Origin: Bacillus thuringiensis | GTDB lineage: Bacteria > Bacillota > Bacilli > Bacillales > Bacillaceae_G | Reading direction: 5' to 3' | Length of the DNA stretch: 64,000 nucleotides | NCBI RefSeq assembly: GCF_014932895.1 | Contig: NZ_JACYOF010000009.1 | Coordinates: 62,001-126,000, forward strand | In this document: positions 1-8,076 of the stretch, piece after piece | Position numbering within the stretch: the stretch's first letter is position 1 | How the letters are laid out: each line of letters starts with the position of its first letter | Notes under the pieces: model-generated | Database searches by the model: none | What the model saw: only the letters and a program-made list of their open reading frames with translations | What the model was told of the DNA's origin: nothing | Position numbers and translations under genes: made by a program

Positions 1-333
1 AAGCATATTAATTAGCGGCAAATCATCATTATATTTTTGGCCTACTTTAATGTTCATGTTTTTTGGGTTCTTCCCTGTTAGCATCGCTCGATTACCAATA
101 AAGTACATTCCTGATCTTCTAATTGATTTACTAGCAATATTTACAAACATATTATCTACTAAATTAATTACATTTTTTTGAGTATTTGTTTCTGTTACAT
201 TGGGCATTGAGTAAACGCTTTGATATACGTTTTTCATTTTTATGTATTCACCATTGATGTAACCTTTAAAAGAATCGTTCCCAATATCGCCTTCAATGTC
301 TATATGAAGATTATTCCCTTTTAAATCTTTCAT
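1..333 (-). CDS. ParM/StbA-like actin-type plasmid segregation protein (partial, C-terminus outside window)
   Basis: Reading leftward from the ATG at 333 there is an uninterrupted frame of 111 codons to the window edge. AGAGGTG lies 8 bases before the ATG. The N-terminus contains IDIEGDIGNDSFKGYING, which resembles the first phosphate-binding strand of actin-like ParM/Alp proteins (DxGNxxxK), and a later YFIGNRAM resembles the strand after it in StbA-like proteins. Such proteins form filaments that push plasmid copies apart. The match is to a general pattern only, and the rest of the protein is not visible. Position next to the repeat-rich, gene-poor region 334-3067 fits a partition locus. 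Confidence 0.55.
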   Translation of the reverse strand, partial: MKDLKGNNLHIDIEGDIGNDSFKGYINGEYIKMKNVYQSVYSMPNVTETNTQKNVINLVDNMFVNIASKSIRRSGMYFIGNRAMLTGKNPKNMNIKVGQKYNDDLPLINML

Positions 334-524
334 TATACATCACCTCTATAATTTTTATTTCTTATTTATATTTTATAACTATATTATAACCTAAAAATAG
401 AGTTAAAACAAGGGTTTTAAAGGAGTTAACCTTAATTAAATATAAAATAGATATATTATAAATATAATTTAAATATTATTTTGGTTAATTTTGTTGTTTG
501 ATTAGGTGCATTTGGTTTCTACGC

Positions 525-573
525 TGAAAAAATATCCAATAAAGATTAAATGAATATCTAAAAAATATCCAAT
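525..573. repeat. Two direct repeats upstream of actin-like segregation gene
   Basis: AAAAAATATCCAATAAA is present at about 526 and about 558. The two copies sit roughly 200 bp upstream of the actin-like ATG. Type II partition loci usually carry repeats upstream of the operon that the ParR protein binds. No ParR gene is visible in the window, so the role is inference. Confidence 0.35.
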
Positions 574-841
574 AAATATACAACGAATATTTATTCCGGT
601 TTGTTTGCTGTATTAATTTTTTTTAGTTAATTGTATGTTTGGTACGTCATTTGTATAAGCCTTGGAGAAGTTTTCTATATGTGTTGAATGGATTCCTTTA
701 AGATATTTTTAGGAATTAAAGTTAGACTTAAAAGTTTAAGTTATAATCTTCTTAAGAGAATTTGATGTTTTCGAGGGTGTATCTGAATCCGTTAATAGAA
801 CAAACGTTATCAAAGTGTTATTTTAGTGTTTAACATTAAGT

Positions 842-867
842 GAACGCTATCCGTTTTTGCAGCGACC
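842..867 (+). repeat. GAACGCT-N12-AGCG site 1
   Basis: GAACGCT, 12 bases containing CCGTTTTT, then AGCGACC. The left arm is perfect and the right arm keeps AGCG. First of six sites of the same layout and orientation. Confidence 0.6.
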
Positions 868-943
868 ATCCCTTTCATATCAACGTTTATGAGGTTTTTT
901 GAGAGGGATGTGACTTATACTAAAGTAACTTATAGGGATTGTT

Positions 944-1565
944 GAACTACTCACTACTTAACATCCTTACGGACTGTTTGAATTGGGAAATTCATAAGTA
1001 CAGAAACCTAACGGTTTCTAATTCAGTAGGCTATCCCCGTAGTTCCTATGGCTAAGAGACGAATGGCTAGATTTTTAACATTTTTGTTTTTATAGTCACA
1101 ATGGGAACATAATTGACTATAAAAACAAAAATGTTTTAGATATCACAACAACTTGTTGGCCATGCCATTTTGCTTTACATTTCAACATTGTCCGAAATTA
1201 TGACCCAGACACTTCGCTAATCGCTTTTGCAAGTTTTCTATTTTTGAGTTTGCTACTGACTTGTAAGCCTTCCTTACCAATGACATCTTGCTTTTTGATG
1301 TTTGCAAAGCGAACAAGGCCAAATTGCGGTAATTTCATTTTGTTGCCTACAATTGCAATATTTCCGTTCGTTTGCTTGGTTGTGTGGGATTGAATCTTAT
1401 TCTTTTTAGACTTGAATTGTGGAGTATCATTTTGTTTCTTGCAAAAACGCGAAAGAGCATCTGCGAGGTTTTTTAATGTGGATTGAAGAGCAATACGATC
1501 TACTTCCTTTAACCAGATCGTATCCGGCTTCTTTTTTAATTGAGTGAGCTCGGCAGAGCAAGAAA
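944..1565 (-). pseudogene. tnpB: IS605/IS1341-family remnant with broken tnpB
   Basis: Minus-strand translation from 1560 to 1198 gives an open stretch typical of the N-terminal OrfB_IS605 domain (SAELTQLKKKPDTIWLKEVD, then ALQSTLKNLADALSRF, FKSK, KLPQFGLVRF). It jumps directly to RKLAKAISEVS, which in intact TnpB lies much further on, and then meets a TAA at 1198-1200. After that stop the frame still reads FRTMLKCKAKWHGQQVVVISKT, the downstream TnpB segment. The gene therefore has an internal deletion and a nonsense mutation. The 944-1075 end resembles the right ends of three other elements in this window (34285, 57148, 58888): GAACTACTCACTACTT followed by hairpins. A 59-bp hairpin interrupts it at 1077-1135. 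Confidence 0.8.
1077..1135. repeat. 59-bp perfect inverted repeat inside the tnpB relic
   Basis: Arms 1077-1097 and 1115-1135 are perfect 21-bp reverse complements (AACATTTTTG.../...CAAAAATGTT) separated by 17 bases. It sits between the tnpB C-terminal relic and the element's right end. It may be a tiny inserted palindromic element or part of the element's own end structure. Confidence 0.7.
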
Positions 1566-1771
1566 ATGGTTAAATACAAAGCGACTGCAACCTATTGTTT
1601 TAGCAATGGATATTTTTTGTTCTTTATTTGGAGTCTTCTGTCGTAAAAAGATAAAGTAGTGAGATTTGAAATTTTAATGTTTTCAAGAAAACTTGATGTT
1701 TTAGAAAATATATCTGAATCCCCTATAATATGAACGCTATTGAAGTGTTATTTTAGTGTTTAACATTAAGT

Positions 1772-1797
1772 GAACGCTATCCGTTTTTGTAGCGATT
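1772..1797 (+). repeat. GAACGCT-N12-AGCG site 2
   Basis: GAACGCT, then 12 bases containing CCGTTTTT, then AGCGATT. Nearly identical to site 1 because both lie in the diverged duplication. Confidence 0.6.
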
Positions 1798-2412
1798 GCC
1801 CTTGTAATATCAATGTTTATGAGTTTTTTGAGAGAAATGCGATTGATACTAAGGCAATTTATAAAGTTTGATAAAAGATGTACAAGCTGATAAAGCTGAA
1901 AGTTGAGGATCAAGAAGGCTTTGTTTGTGAAATTAAGGGCCCATTATTTTAACTTTTTAGTTACATTAAAATGATACAAAGGGTCCTATCATTCTATGTT
2001 TTTAATAGATAAGCATAATTTAAGGAACATCGCGGGAATTAATCAGCAAATTAATATAGTTATAACGGCATATCAGTGAAGTCTGGATAAGATAGATTTG
2101 TGATATGGCTACATATTATATTAGTTGCTAATACTAAAGCTGTATCATTATATATAAGGTTAAAAGGTTCATTGCAACACATGCTGAACGCTATAATAAC
2201 GATCAGTACTTAATGACAACAAAACTTTAATACAGTGAACTCTCTTCAACACATTTGCGCCCTTTGTAAAATCAGTGTTACAAAGGAATATTTTAATAAT
2301 AAAATACGGAAGATAATCTTTTAAGTATTGAATATATAATTTCATTACAACAAGATTAAAAAATTATAGGATGGGCGCTTACAAAACGTTAAATTAACAC
2401 TTTATAAAACGT

Positions 2413-2427
2413 GAACGCACAGCGTTC
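2413..2427. repeat. Compact palindrome GAACGC-aca-GCGTTC
   Basis: A perfect 6-bp inverted repeat with a 3-base centre that uses the same half-site as the 26-bp sites but without the 12-base spacer. Confidence 0.45.
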
Positions 2428-2789
2428 ATAACCCGTTAAATCCACTACTATAAGGTAGTAAGATATCCTTACTTTGGTTCTATAATGTGAATTTATTAAA
2501 GTGCTAGGAAGTTATAGAACCTAGTGAAACGTCCCAAAAAATCTATGAAAAAACATTTTGCTAATTTCTGTAAAGTATGATCAATATATTGATATTAGTG
2601 GGACTAAGAATCTTTGAAATTCATGGGAAAGGACAAAGAGAAATGTATATAACTGTTGTCACGCTGGAATTGCCTTAAAGCGCAATAAAATTGCAAACAA
2701 TACTCTAAATTTCATACAAGATTGAATTTAAATTTGAGATAAGGAACAACTATATAGAATTCAAGTATATACATGCTGTAATTTAGCAT

Positions 2790-2815
2790 GAACGCTAGGC
2801 GTTTATGGAGCGTTC
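2790..2815 (+). repeat. GAACGCT-N12-AGCGTTC site 3 (perfect arms)
   Basis: GAACGCT (2790-2796), 12 bases containing GCGTTT, then AGCGTTC (2809-2815). Both 7-bp arms are exact reverse complements, so this is the best copy of the motif. Confidence 0.65.
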
Positions 2816-3063
2816 TTCCTTTTAATATCAAGGGCTTAAGCTATATTTGATTTGCTTAAAGTTAGAAAAGGAATTGGGGAAAAGATGAGAAAAGAAAGGC
2901 ATTATTGATATATTTTCAATTAATAACATTATATTATAAATAAAATTATCAATACACAAATATATATATATAATGTTTTGTGGTTATATATGCATTATTA
3001 AAGATATATTTTACTTTCGAAGTTAAATAGATATCTCAGCATTTTGAAGATGAGTTAAAAAAT

Positions 3064-3092
3064 AAAAAAAGCGGTAATTACCGCTTTTTTTT
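3064..3092 (-). terminator. Intrinsic terminator downstream of RacA-like gene
   Basis: AAAGCGGTAATTACCGCTTT is a perfect palindrome flanked by A and T runs, 49 bp beyond the stop codon of the minus-strand gene at 3141. It can act in both directions. Confidence 0.75.
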
Positions 3093-3140
3093 ATTTTTTA
3101 CCAATTGGGATATGCATTTTCTATCAAATACATATCCCAA

Positions 3141-3695
3141 TTAGTTTCGATTGAATAAACGTTGAATGAACGTTTTTTTAGTGTTATCTTGCTGTTCTTG
3201 CCGATCCTCATTTAACAATTGAATTGCTTTATCCAGTTTTTCTTGTAGTAACTGAATTTGTAAATCCTTTTCTTCTTTTTCCGATTTTTCTTGTAATAAT
3301 AAATTAATAATATCTTGGTTTTGTTGTACAATTTTTTCTTGTTGGTCAAACATATATGAAAACTTATCTTGAATTATTGAAATATCCATCTGTGAACGTT
3401 TCTGAAGTGTTACTTCAGTATCAATTTCTTCTTGAACGCTATCCGTTTTTTGTGCGTTTTCTTCAATTATATCAATGCTTCGTGTAGCGGCCTCTTCTAA
3501 TTTCCAATTTTGATTTAGGTATTCCTTCATTTGTTTTAAAATATCTATATCATTTTCATAATAAATTCGTTGATTACGTTCATTTCTTTCAAATATGTAC
3601 TCCATTTTTTCTAGTTCAATTGACCATCTACGAAGTGTATTAGTATTAATATCTAGTTGCTTTGCTACTTCTTGTGCGAAATATCCATATTCCAA
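3141..3695 (-). CDS. MerR-type HTH plus coiled-coil protein, RacA-like (DUF3967-type) plasmid protein
   Basis: 184 aa. Residues 4-60 form a MerR-like winged HTH (YFAQEVAKQLDINTNTLRRW ... ENDIDILKQM). Residues about 95-170 are a charged, Q/E/K-rich coiled coil, and the tail is basic. The layout matches RacA, which binds DNA with its MerR head and anchors chromosomes, and the DUF3967-type proteins of B. cereus group plasmids. The start is TTG at 3695, because GGAGGTG lies 6 bases upstream; the ATG codons further in lack such a site. One of the six GAACGCT-N12 sites lies inside its coding sequence (3434) and two lie upstream (3879, 4102). A DNA-binding and segregation or copy-control role is inference. 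Confidence 0.7.
   Translation of the reverse strand: MEYGYFAQEVAKQLDINTNTLRRWSIELEKMEYIFERNERNQRIYYENDIDILKQMKEYLNQNWKLEEAATRSIDIIEENAQKTDSVQEEIDTEVTLQKRSQMDISIIQDKFSYMFDQQEKIVQQNQDIINLLLQEKSEKEEKDLQIQLLQEKLDKAIQLLNEDRQEQQDNTKKTFIQRLFNRN
3434..3459 (+). repeat. GAACGCT-N12 site 4, inside the RacA-like gene
   Basis: GAACGCT, 12 bases containing CCGTTTTTT, then TGCGTTT. Both halves lie within the coding sequence of the minus-strand RacA-like gene. Confidence 0.5.
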
Positions 3696-3878
3696 ACTTT
3701 ACACCTCCATTATTTGTGTGTTAGATATTCTTTCTGTATTAGAAGGATCATTCCTCTAATAATAGAAATCTTTTTGGGCTACAAGGTAAAGGTCTTTACT
3801 ACCTCCAAAATGATTCTTGAGCAGATACTTGTCTTTTAGATTAGTCTATGTATCTAATATTAAGGTTAATTAAATTAT

Positions 3879-3904
3879 AAACGCTATCCGTTTTGATAAC
3901 GTTC
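3879..3904 (+). repeat. GAACGCT-N12-AGCGTTC site 5
   Basis: AAACGCT, 12 bases containing CCGTTTT, then AACGTTC. One mismatch in each arm compared with site 3. About 185 bp upstream of the RacA-like start. Confidence 0.55.
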
Positions 3905-4101
3905 ACCATTGAAAACAAGAAAATATTTATTAGACAATACAATAATTAAAGAATTACTTAAAATTTTATTATTAGAAGTTTGTTTCCAATATAAGAATTT
4001 TACTAGATATATGTGTAAGAATCAAAGCTTTCATTATTAGAATTAGTATCCAGATAATATTCTTTTAATTCCAAATACATAAAATATAAAAGGGTCTTTA
4101 T

Positions 4102-4127
4102 GAACGCTATGCGTTTAAGTAGCGTTT
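4102..4127 (+). repeat. GAACGCT-N12-AGCGTTC site 6
   Basis: GAACGCT, 12 bases containing GCGTTT, then AGCGTTT. Last full site of the series, between the RacA-like gene and the putative rep gene. Confidence 0.6.
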
Positions 4128-4895
4128 TACTAGCAAATAATAATACCTAATTTAAAATAGGGATACTTCTAATAATATTTTTGGCTCTTAATCTGGCTTA
4201 AGCTTTGCCAAAAATGGCCTATAGGGTATTGTACACTTTTACAAAATCTACAAAGTATTAGAGGTATTTAATCTTAAACAGAAATAATGTTACAAGGCTC
4301 TATTTAAGCGTTAACTTTTTTTAATATGGAACATCTTTTCAGAATGTATTCGATAGATAGTGGTATTCTTATAATACTATATGGAAGAGGGGGAAGAGAG
4401 GGGAGCATCCCCATAGATTCAATTTGAAATAAATAGAATTTTATCAGATCTTAGGGAAGCCAATACCAGGCATCTACATAATTATTTATATATTTTGCAA
4501 GTTGCATCGGATTTCCTAAAATTAGACAACACAGAAAGAAATTTAAAATGCTATATTAAATAAATCTTGTTTTAAAAAGTAAAACCAATAAAAACATTAG
4601 AAAAAATTATGATGCCCTTAAACTTACTCTGGCAAGCTATTCAGGATTTTCTCTTAGTAAATTTCAAATTTAATTTGATAGTTAATGATGAATTAACCAT
4701 AAATAAATTAAGGTTAATTGTATACGAAAATTGCCCGGAATTTCATAGAAGGGTTCTATAAAATGATTTGTATTTTTAAATTTCCTATGTCGAAAAATAA
4801 CAAGTTTATGACCTTTTATAAGAGGGTACGACAAATGGCCTTGCTATATTTGATTTTTTTGAGCAAGGCTACATACTAGTATGATTTTTTTAAAA

Positions 4896-5864
4896 TTAAG
4901 TACTCTCTTCTAAGAAATTATAGAAAACAAATCCTCTTTTTTTATTTGTACCATGTAGGGATTTCTTTTCTATTGCGTTCTGGTTTCTTCGCTCCCAGTT
5001 TTGTTTAGATTTTTGTCCAAACATCTTTATAAAATGTGCGGGGTTGCTATTTTGAGCTTCATTGTATTGAAACCATTGCACACATTCTTCAAAATCCCAT
5101 CTAGCATAGCGGTCGATAAAAGGTGGCATTCTTAAAGCAATTGTGTATGCATCCTTTTCACTAAGGTGATTTAGTTCTTGACTTAAAATGTAATAATAGA
5201 CCTTTCTCTGATCCTCACTAAGATAGTTGTCTAAATCTTGTAATCTGTTATTCTTTTCTTTTAATTTACAATCCGTATTTGATTTTTCTTGTTTGTTTGC
5301 GCTGTAAATATTTACAGAATTAGACGAGACTTGTATATCATTCTTTATATCTTCGTGATTGGTTACAACAGTCTTCTTAAAGAATTTTTCACTTAGAAAT
5401 TCAGTGAAAGTAGAGCACACATCAATTGCTACAGCCCATTTTATCTTGAAGTATTCAATAATTTTTAAATAGTTGTTATGTATAGTTAAAATGTAAATTG
5501 AAGGAGCAATCTTACCATGTCTTCGTACTTTAATTTGTTGGCATACTCCCAGATCTTGCAGCCATGTTAACACGTAGTTAATGACAGGCTTTGAAATTCC
5601 TGATTTTTTGCTAATGTGTTCTTGTCTTACTTGGGAATATCCTTCTTGTACCAAGTATGATAAAACAGTTTCTAAAGCTTCATATTTTCGTTTTGTGAGG
5701 TAATCCTTCGTAGTAACACCCTCATATTCTAGGACAATATCATCAATGTAAGTAGTAACTTTCTTAATCGATTGATTAATAGCCCCTGGTGTTTTGGATA
5801 AATGCTTAATATGGGGACTAAGTTCCGTTTTTGCTCGTCTTAACAAAAAATTTTGTAAAATCAC
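4896..5864 (-). CDS. Putative plasmid replication initiator / winged-HTH protein
   Basis: 322 aa from a GTG at 5864, chosen because AATAGGAGG lies 7 bases upstream; an upstream in-frame codon (5897) would place the RBS inside the gene. Residues about 58-140 look like a winged HTH (YSQVRQEHISKKSGISKPVI). The C-terminal third (LSEDQRKVYYYILSQELNHL ... ARWDFEECVQWFQYNE) recalls DnaD/RepX-type replication proteins, but no known Rep family is matched with certainty. Its position next to a palindrome at the promoter and among repeat sites is typical of a plasmid replication module. It could instead be a transcription regulator. Confidence 0.45.
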   Translation of the reverse strand: MILQNFLLRRAKTELSPHIKHLSKTPGAINQSIKKVTTYIDDIVLEYEGVTTKDYLTKRKYEALETVLSYLVQEGYSQVRQEHISKKSGISKPVINYVLTWLQDLGVCQQIKVRRHGKIAPSIYILTIHNNYLKIIEYFKIKWAVAIDVCSTFTEFLSEKFFKKTVVTNHEDIKNDIQVSSNSVNIYSANKQEKSNTDCKLKEKNNRLQDLDNYLSEDQRKVYYYILSQELNHLSEKDAYTIALRMPPFIDRYARWDFEECVQWFQYNEAQNSNPAHFIKMFGQKSKQNWERRNQNAIEKKSLHGTNKKRGFVFYNFLEEST

Positions 5865-5939
5865 AAAAAAACCTCCTATTTCTCCCACTAAACACATTCA
5901 GAAAAACATGGAAAAATAGAGGTTCTTATTCACATTACA

Positions 5940-5979
5940 TTCACTTTATGCTATAATTTTGAGTATAACATAAAGTGAA
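5940..5979. promoter_or_regulatory. Inverted repeat in the promoter region of the putative rep gene
   Basis: TTCACTTTATG (5940-5950) and CATAAAGTGAA (5969-5979) are perfect 11-bp inverted arms with an 18-base spacer that contains TATAAT-like sequence. Located 76 bp upstream of the GTG start, it is a likely operator or replication protein binding site. Confidence 0.6.
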
Positions 5980-6004
5980 CATTAAAAAATGTTAAATAAG
6001 ACCC

Positions 6005-6083
6005 TTACTATTCTAGGAGTTTTAAATCGGTTCAGGTCGCCAAACTAGAGCCCGATTTAAAACTGAGTGTAGTGGGTTTTTTT
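6005..6083 (+). ncRNA. Candidate small antisense/control RNA or terminator hairpin divergent from rep
   Basis: AGTTTTAAATCGG (6018-6030) pairs perfectly with CCGATTTAAAACT (6052-6064) around a 21-base loop. An outer stem pairs ACCC..ACTA with TAGTGGGT and is followed by eight T. The structure points away from rep, 140-220 bp upstream of it. It could be the 3' half of a short regulatory RNA or a terminator isolating the rep promoter. Confidence 0.45.
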
Positions 6084-6543
6084 TATGTTTACATATTTTT
6101 AAATTTGTTTTTCTCTTCAAAATACAATCTATCTTTCTATCTTATATTGTTATTAAAACAATATCAATCCCCTCGAGTAGGTTTTGTTATCCCATCTGTA
6201 AAAAACACATGAATTTATTCATTATAATATAACATATCCGAATTTAAAGGTTTGTGTTTATCATAATAATAATTATTAGAATTTTCAGTTAAATAAATAT
6301 AAATATTTTGACAGTAGATGATGTACACATAACTATAAGAACTTCGTGTTAAAATATTTCTAATTATAAAATTTATGGGAAAGTAACATTAAGTTTAGAA
6401 CATAATGACAGGTTTTGATTACCCGGTTATAAAAGTTAATGATTAACCTCCAAGAATATATCAAAATACTACACTATAGATTAAAACGTCTTTTAATAAT
6501 TTATATTGGGTAATGTGTCTTGTGCTTGGGAGGGGACTTTACA
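6084..6543. other. Intergenic region upstream of aimR-like gene
   Basis: AT-rich, no gene seen. It presumably contains the promoter of the AimR-like gene. No clear -35/-10 pair was identified. Confidence 0.4.
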
Positions 6544-7686
6544 TTGGAGAATTTAATGAAAAAATTATCGAAAATTAAAGCTGAAAAGAAAATAAGTAGT
6601 AGACAACTAGCAAAGGAAATTGGAACGAGTAAAACAACAATTGATAACGGACTTCAATGTAAAACAGAAGAATTTAAATTTGAGGTCTTCTTAAATTTAG
6701 TTCAAGTCATTTTTGATTGTTCGAAAGAGCAAAGAAAAATCATTCATGAGTATATTCTTCTTTGTAAAACACCATTAAATGTACAAAAAGTATTATGTTA
6801 TTGTCAAGCAATAGGAGAATACAAATTAATAGCAGATATTATAGAAAAACATGCGGACACAAAGGGGTTAAAGAAGTATTTAGCAGTTTATCAAATACAG
6901 AATAAAAGGAATCAAAACATAGCAAGAGGCCAGGAACTTCTAGATGAGATGTATGCCAAAAGTTTCTCTTCAGATACAGTGTGTCAAGCAGCTTTAAATA
7001 TTTTATATATGGAAGCTATGTATGATAAGCAAAATTATAATGCGGTTATCCCTTATGCTGATCGTACAGATGTCATATTAAGAGAAGTGAAACAAGAGTA
7101 TGTTAAGCGATGCTTGCAAATGAAATATAAAGAGCGATTAGCTTATATATATTTAATGAGAAATGACTTGGAAAGATGCCGCAGTACATGTTATGAAATT
7201 ATTGATTCTGAACTGGATATTTCTATTATCAAAGCTACAGCTTGGTGCTGTTTAGGGGAAAGTTTTACGTTTGAATGCCCATCTACAGCTGAGAAGTATA
7301 TTAAGAAAGCCATTTCTCTTTGTGAAAGTATTCAAGTTCCACAAAAAACACAAAAGTATTTAGCGTTTCATACTACACTAGCGCATTTGTATATAGAAAA
7401 TGGTATTAAGCTGGATGAGATAAGATTTGACCTTATTCATTCATCTGAGAAGGCTTTTTTTGAATGTATGCATGGTGATTGGGAAAAAGGAATTAAACTA
7501 TATGAAGATTTAAAAAAAGATGGAAAAAAATTCACGGCTTTCCAACAGTATTCATTTTCGAAAGTGAATAATGATATAATAGGATTAAAAGAATCTCTAG
7601 AATCTTTTGAATTAACGGGTAATATTTTTTATTCGCAATACGTCAAGAAAGAGCTATTAAAAGAAGAGGTGAAGTCAAGTGAATAA
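6544..7686 (+). CDS. aimR-like: AimR-like peptide receptor (RRNPP family, HTH + TPR)
   Basis: 380 aa from TTG 6544, chosen because GGGAGGGG ends 8 bases before it; the next ATG (6556) is 20 bases from that site. Residues about 5-50 form an HTH (KKISSRQLAKEIGTSKTTI). The rest is made of TPR-like helical pairs (YKERLAYIYLMRNDLERC, ATAWCCLGESFTFE, LAFHTTLAHLYIENGI). The C-terminal pattern (AFFECMHGDWEKGIKLYE ... GLKESLESFELTGNIFYSQY) and overall length match AimR, the arbitrium receptor of Bacillus phages, better than Rap, NprR or PlcR. A pre-peptide gene overlaps its 3' end by 8 bp, the arrangement seen in aimR-aimP. In phages AimR senses a hexapeptide and controls lysogeny; here it lies on a conjugative plasmid, so the controlled decision is unknown. 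Confidence 0.8.
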   Translation: MENLMKKLSKIKAEKKISSRQLAKEIGTSKTTIDNGLQCKTEEFKFEVFLNLVQVIFDCSKEQRKIIHEYILLCKTPLNVQKVLCYCQAIGEYKLIADIIEKHADTKGLKKYLAVYQIQNKRNQNIARGQELLDEMYAKSFSSDTVCQAALNILYMEAMYDKQNYNAVIPYADRTDVILREVKQEYVKRCLQMKYKERLAYIYLMRNDLERCRSTCYEIIDSELDISIIKATAWCCLGESFTFECPSTAEKYIKKAISLCESIQVPQKTQKYLAFHTTLAHLYIENGIKLDEIRFDLIHSSEKAFFECMHGDWEKGIKLYEDLKKDGKKFTAFQQYSFSKVNNDIIGLKESLESFELTGNIFYSQYVKKELLKEEVKSSE

Positions 7687-7828
7687 ATTTTTAGCTGTTA
7701 CGCTATATACCGTAATGCTATTGACATCGTTTTTTCAATTAGAAACACCAGATTCACAACATGCAAAAAAAGGACAGGATACAAATAAATATGTTATGCA
7801 AAGGATGGTCGACCCCGGAGGTGGTTAA
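7679..7828 (+). CDS. aimP-like: AimP-like signal pre-peptide (49 aa)
   Basis: The GTG at 7679 overlaps the end of the AimR-like gene by 8 bp, with AGAGGTG just upstream. The product has a basic start and a hydrophobic signal segment (FLAVTLYTVMLLTSFF), a hydrophilic linker (about residues 25-43) and ends ...MVDPGGG. Arbitrium and Phr precursors share this layout: Sec-exported, then trimmed to a C-terminal 5-6-residue signal. By analogy the mature peptide would be VDPGGG. The exact cleavage point is inference. It is too short for standard ORF calling. Confidence 0.72.
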   Translation: MNKFLAVTLYTVMLLTSFFQLETPDSQHAKKGQDTNKYVMQRMVDPGGG

Positions 7829-7842
7829 GCCATTTAACCAAG

Positions 7843-7875
7843 AAAGACGCTACTCAAAAGTAGCGTCTTTCGTAA
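7843..7875 (+). terminator. Intrinsic terminator after aimP-like gene
   Basis: AAAGACGCTACT and AGTAGCGTCTTT form a perfect 12-bp stem with a 4-base CAAA loop, 14 bp after the pre-peptide stop. In arbitrium loci a terminator separates aimP from the regulated aimX transcript. Confidence 0.8.
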
Positions 7876-7962
7876 TTTTTAGGGGCGGTTCATTATTAAA
7901 TAGCGTAAAAATTTCGTGCCACTAACACATAAAAATCATGTGAAATACGGGAGGATTACAAA

Positions 7963-8070
7963 ATGAATTTTAATCAAGAATGGTTTAATGAAATTATTGA
8001 CCAGGATCATCAAATTTTAGAAACTTATCGTGAATTATTACTGTTAATTGTAAATTTCCAAGAAGAATAA
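7963..8070 (+). CDS. Small 35-aa ORF downstream of the aimRP-like pair
   Basis: The ATG at 7963 is preceded by GGGAGG at a good distance (about 8 bases). The product starts MNFNQEWFNEIIDQDHQILE and is acidic with a leucine-rich centre. It lies between the terminator and the converging XRE gene, the position that aimX, the regulated output, occupies in phages. No homology is claimed. It could be the output peptide or the leader of a regulatory RNA. Confidence 0.5.
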   Translation: MNFNQEWFNEIIDQDHQILETYRELLLLIVNFQEE

Positions 8071-8076
8071 TGGATT

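Larger units (their letters stand above)
334..943. other. Gene-free AT-rich region upstream of the actin-like gene
   Basis: No supported gene. Around 525-575 the motif AAAAAATATCCAATAAA occurs twice, 32 bp apart, just upstream of the actin-like gene, which could be operator or centromere repeats for a partition system. From about 720 to 930 lies the first copy of a diverged duplication that reappears at about 1665-1870 and carries one of the GAACGCT sites. Confidence 0.4.
720..1870. repeat. Diverged ~200-bp direct duplication flanking an IS605 relic
   Basis: The stretches at about 720-930 and about 1665-1870 share the blocks AAAGTGTTATTTTAGTG, TTTAACATTAAGTGAACG and TATGAG(G)TTTTTTGAGAG with substitutions between them. 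Each copy contains one GAACGCT-N12 site. The tnpB relic lies between them. Confidence 0.6.
1566..3063. other. Gene-poor region with scattered GAACGCT sites
   Basis: No supported gene was found in about 1.5 kb. It contains two full 26-bp sites (1772, 2790), a compact variant GAACGCacaGCGTTC at 2413-2427, and partial sites near 1732 and 2185. Stop codons are frequent in all frames. It may be a centromere-like or origin-associated region. Confidence 0.4.
3696..4895. other. 1.2-kb intergenic region between RacA-like and putative rep genes
   Basis: No convincing gene. It contains two GAACGCT-N12 sites (3879, 4102) upstream of the RacA-like gene, and otherwise AT-rich sequence with stops in all frames. 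A 60-codon plus-strand frame at 3657-3839 overlaps the RacA-like gene and has no RBS. Confidence 0.4.

Noticed and set aside
3657-3839. 60-codon plus-strand frame
   Set aside because: Overlaps the start of the RacA-like gene, lacks an RBS and has unlikely composition.
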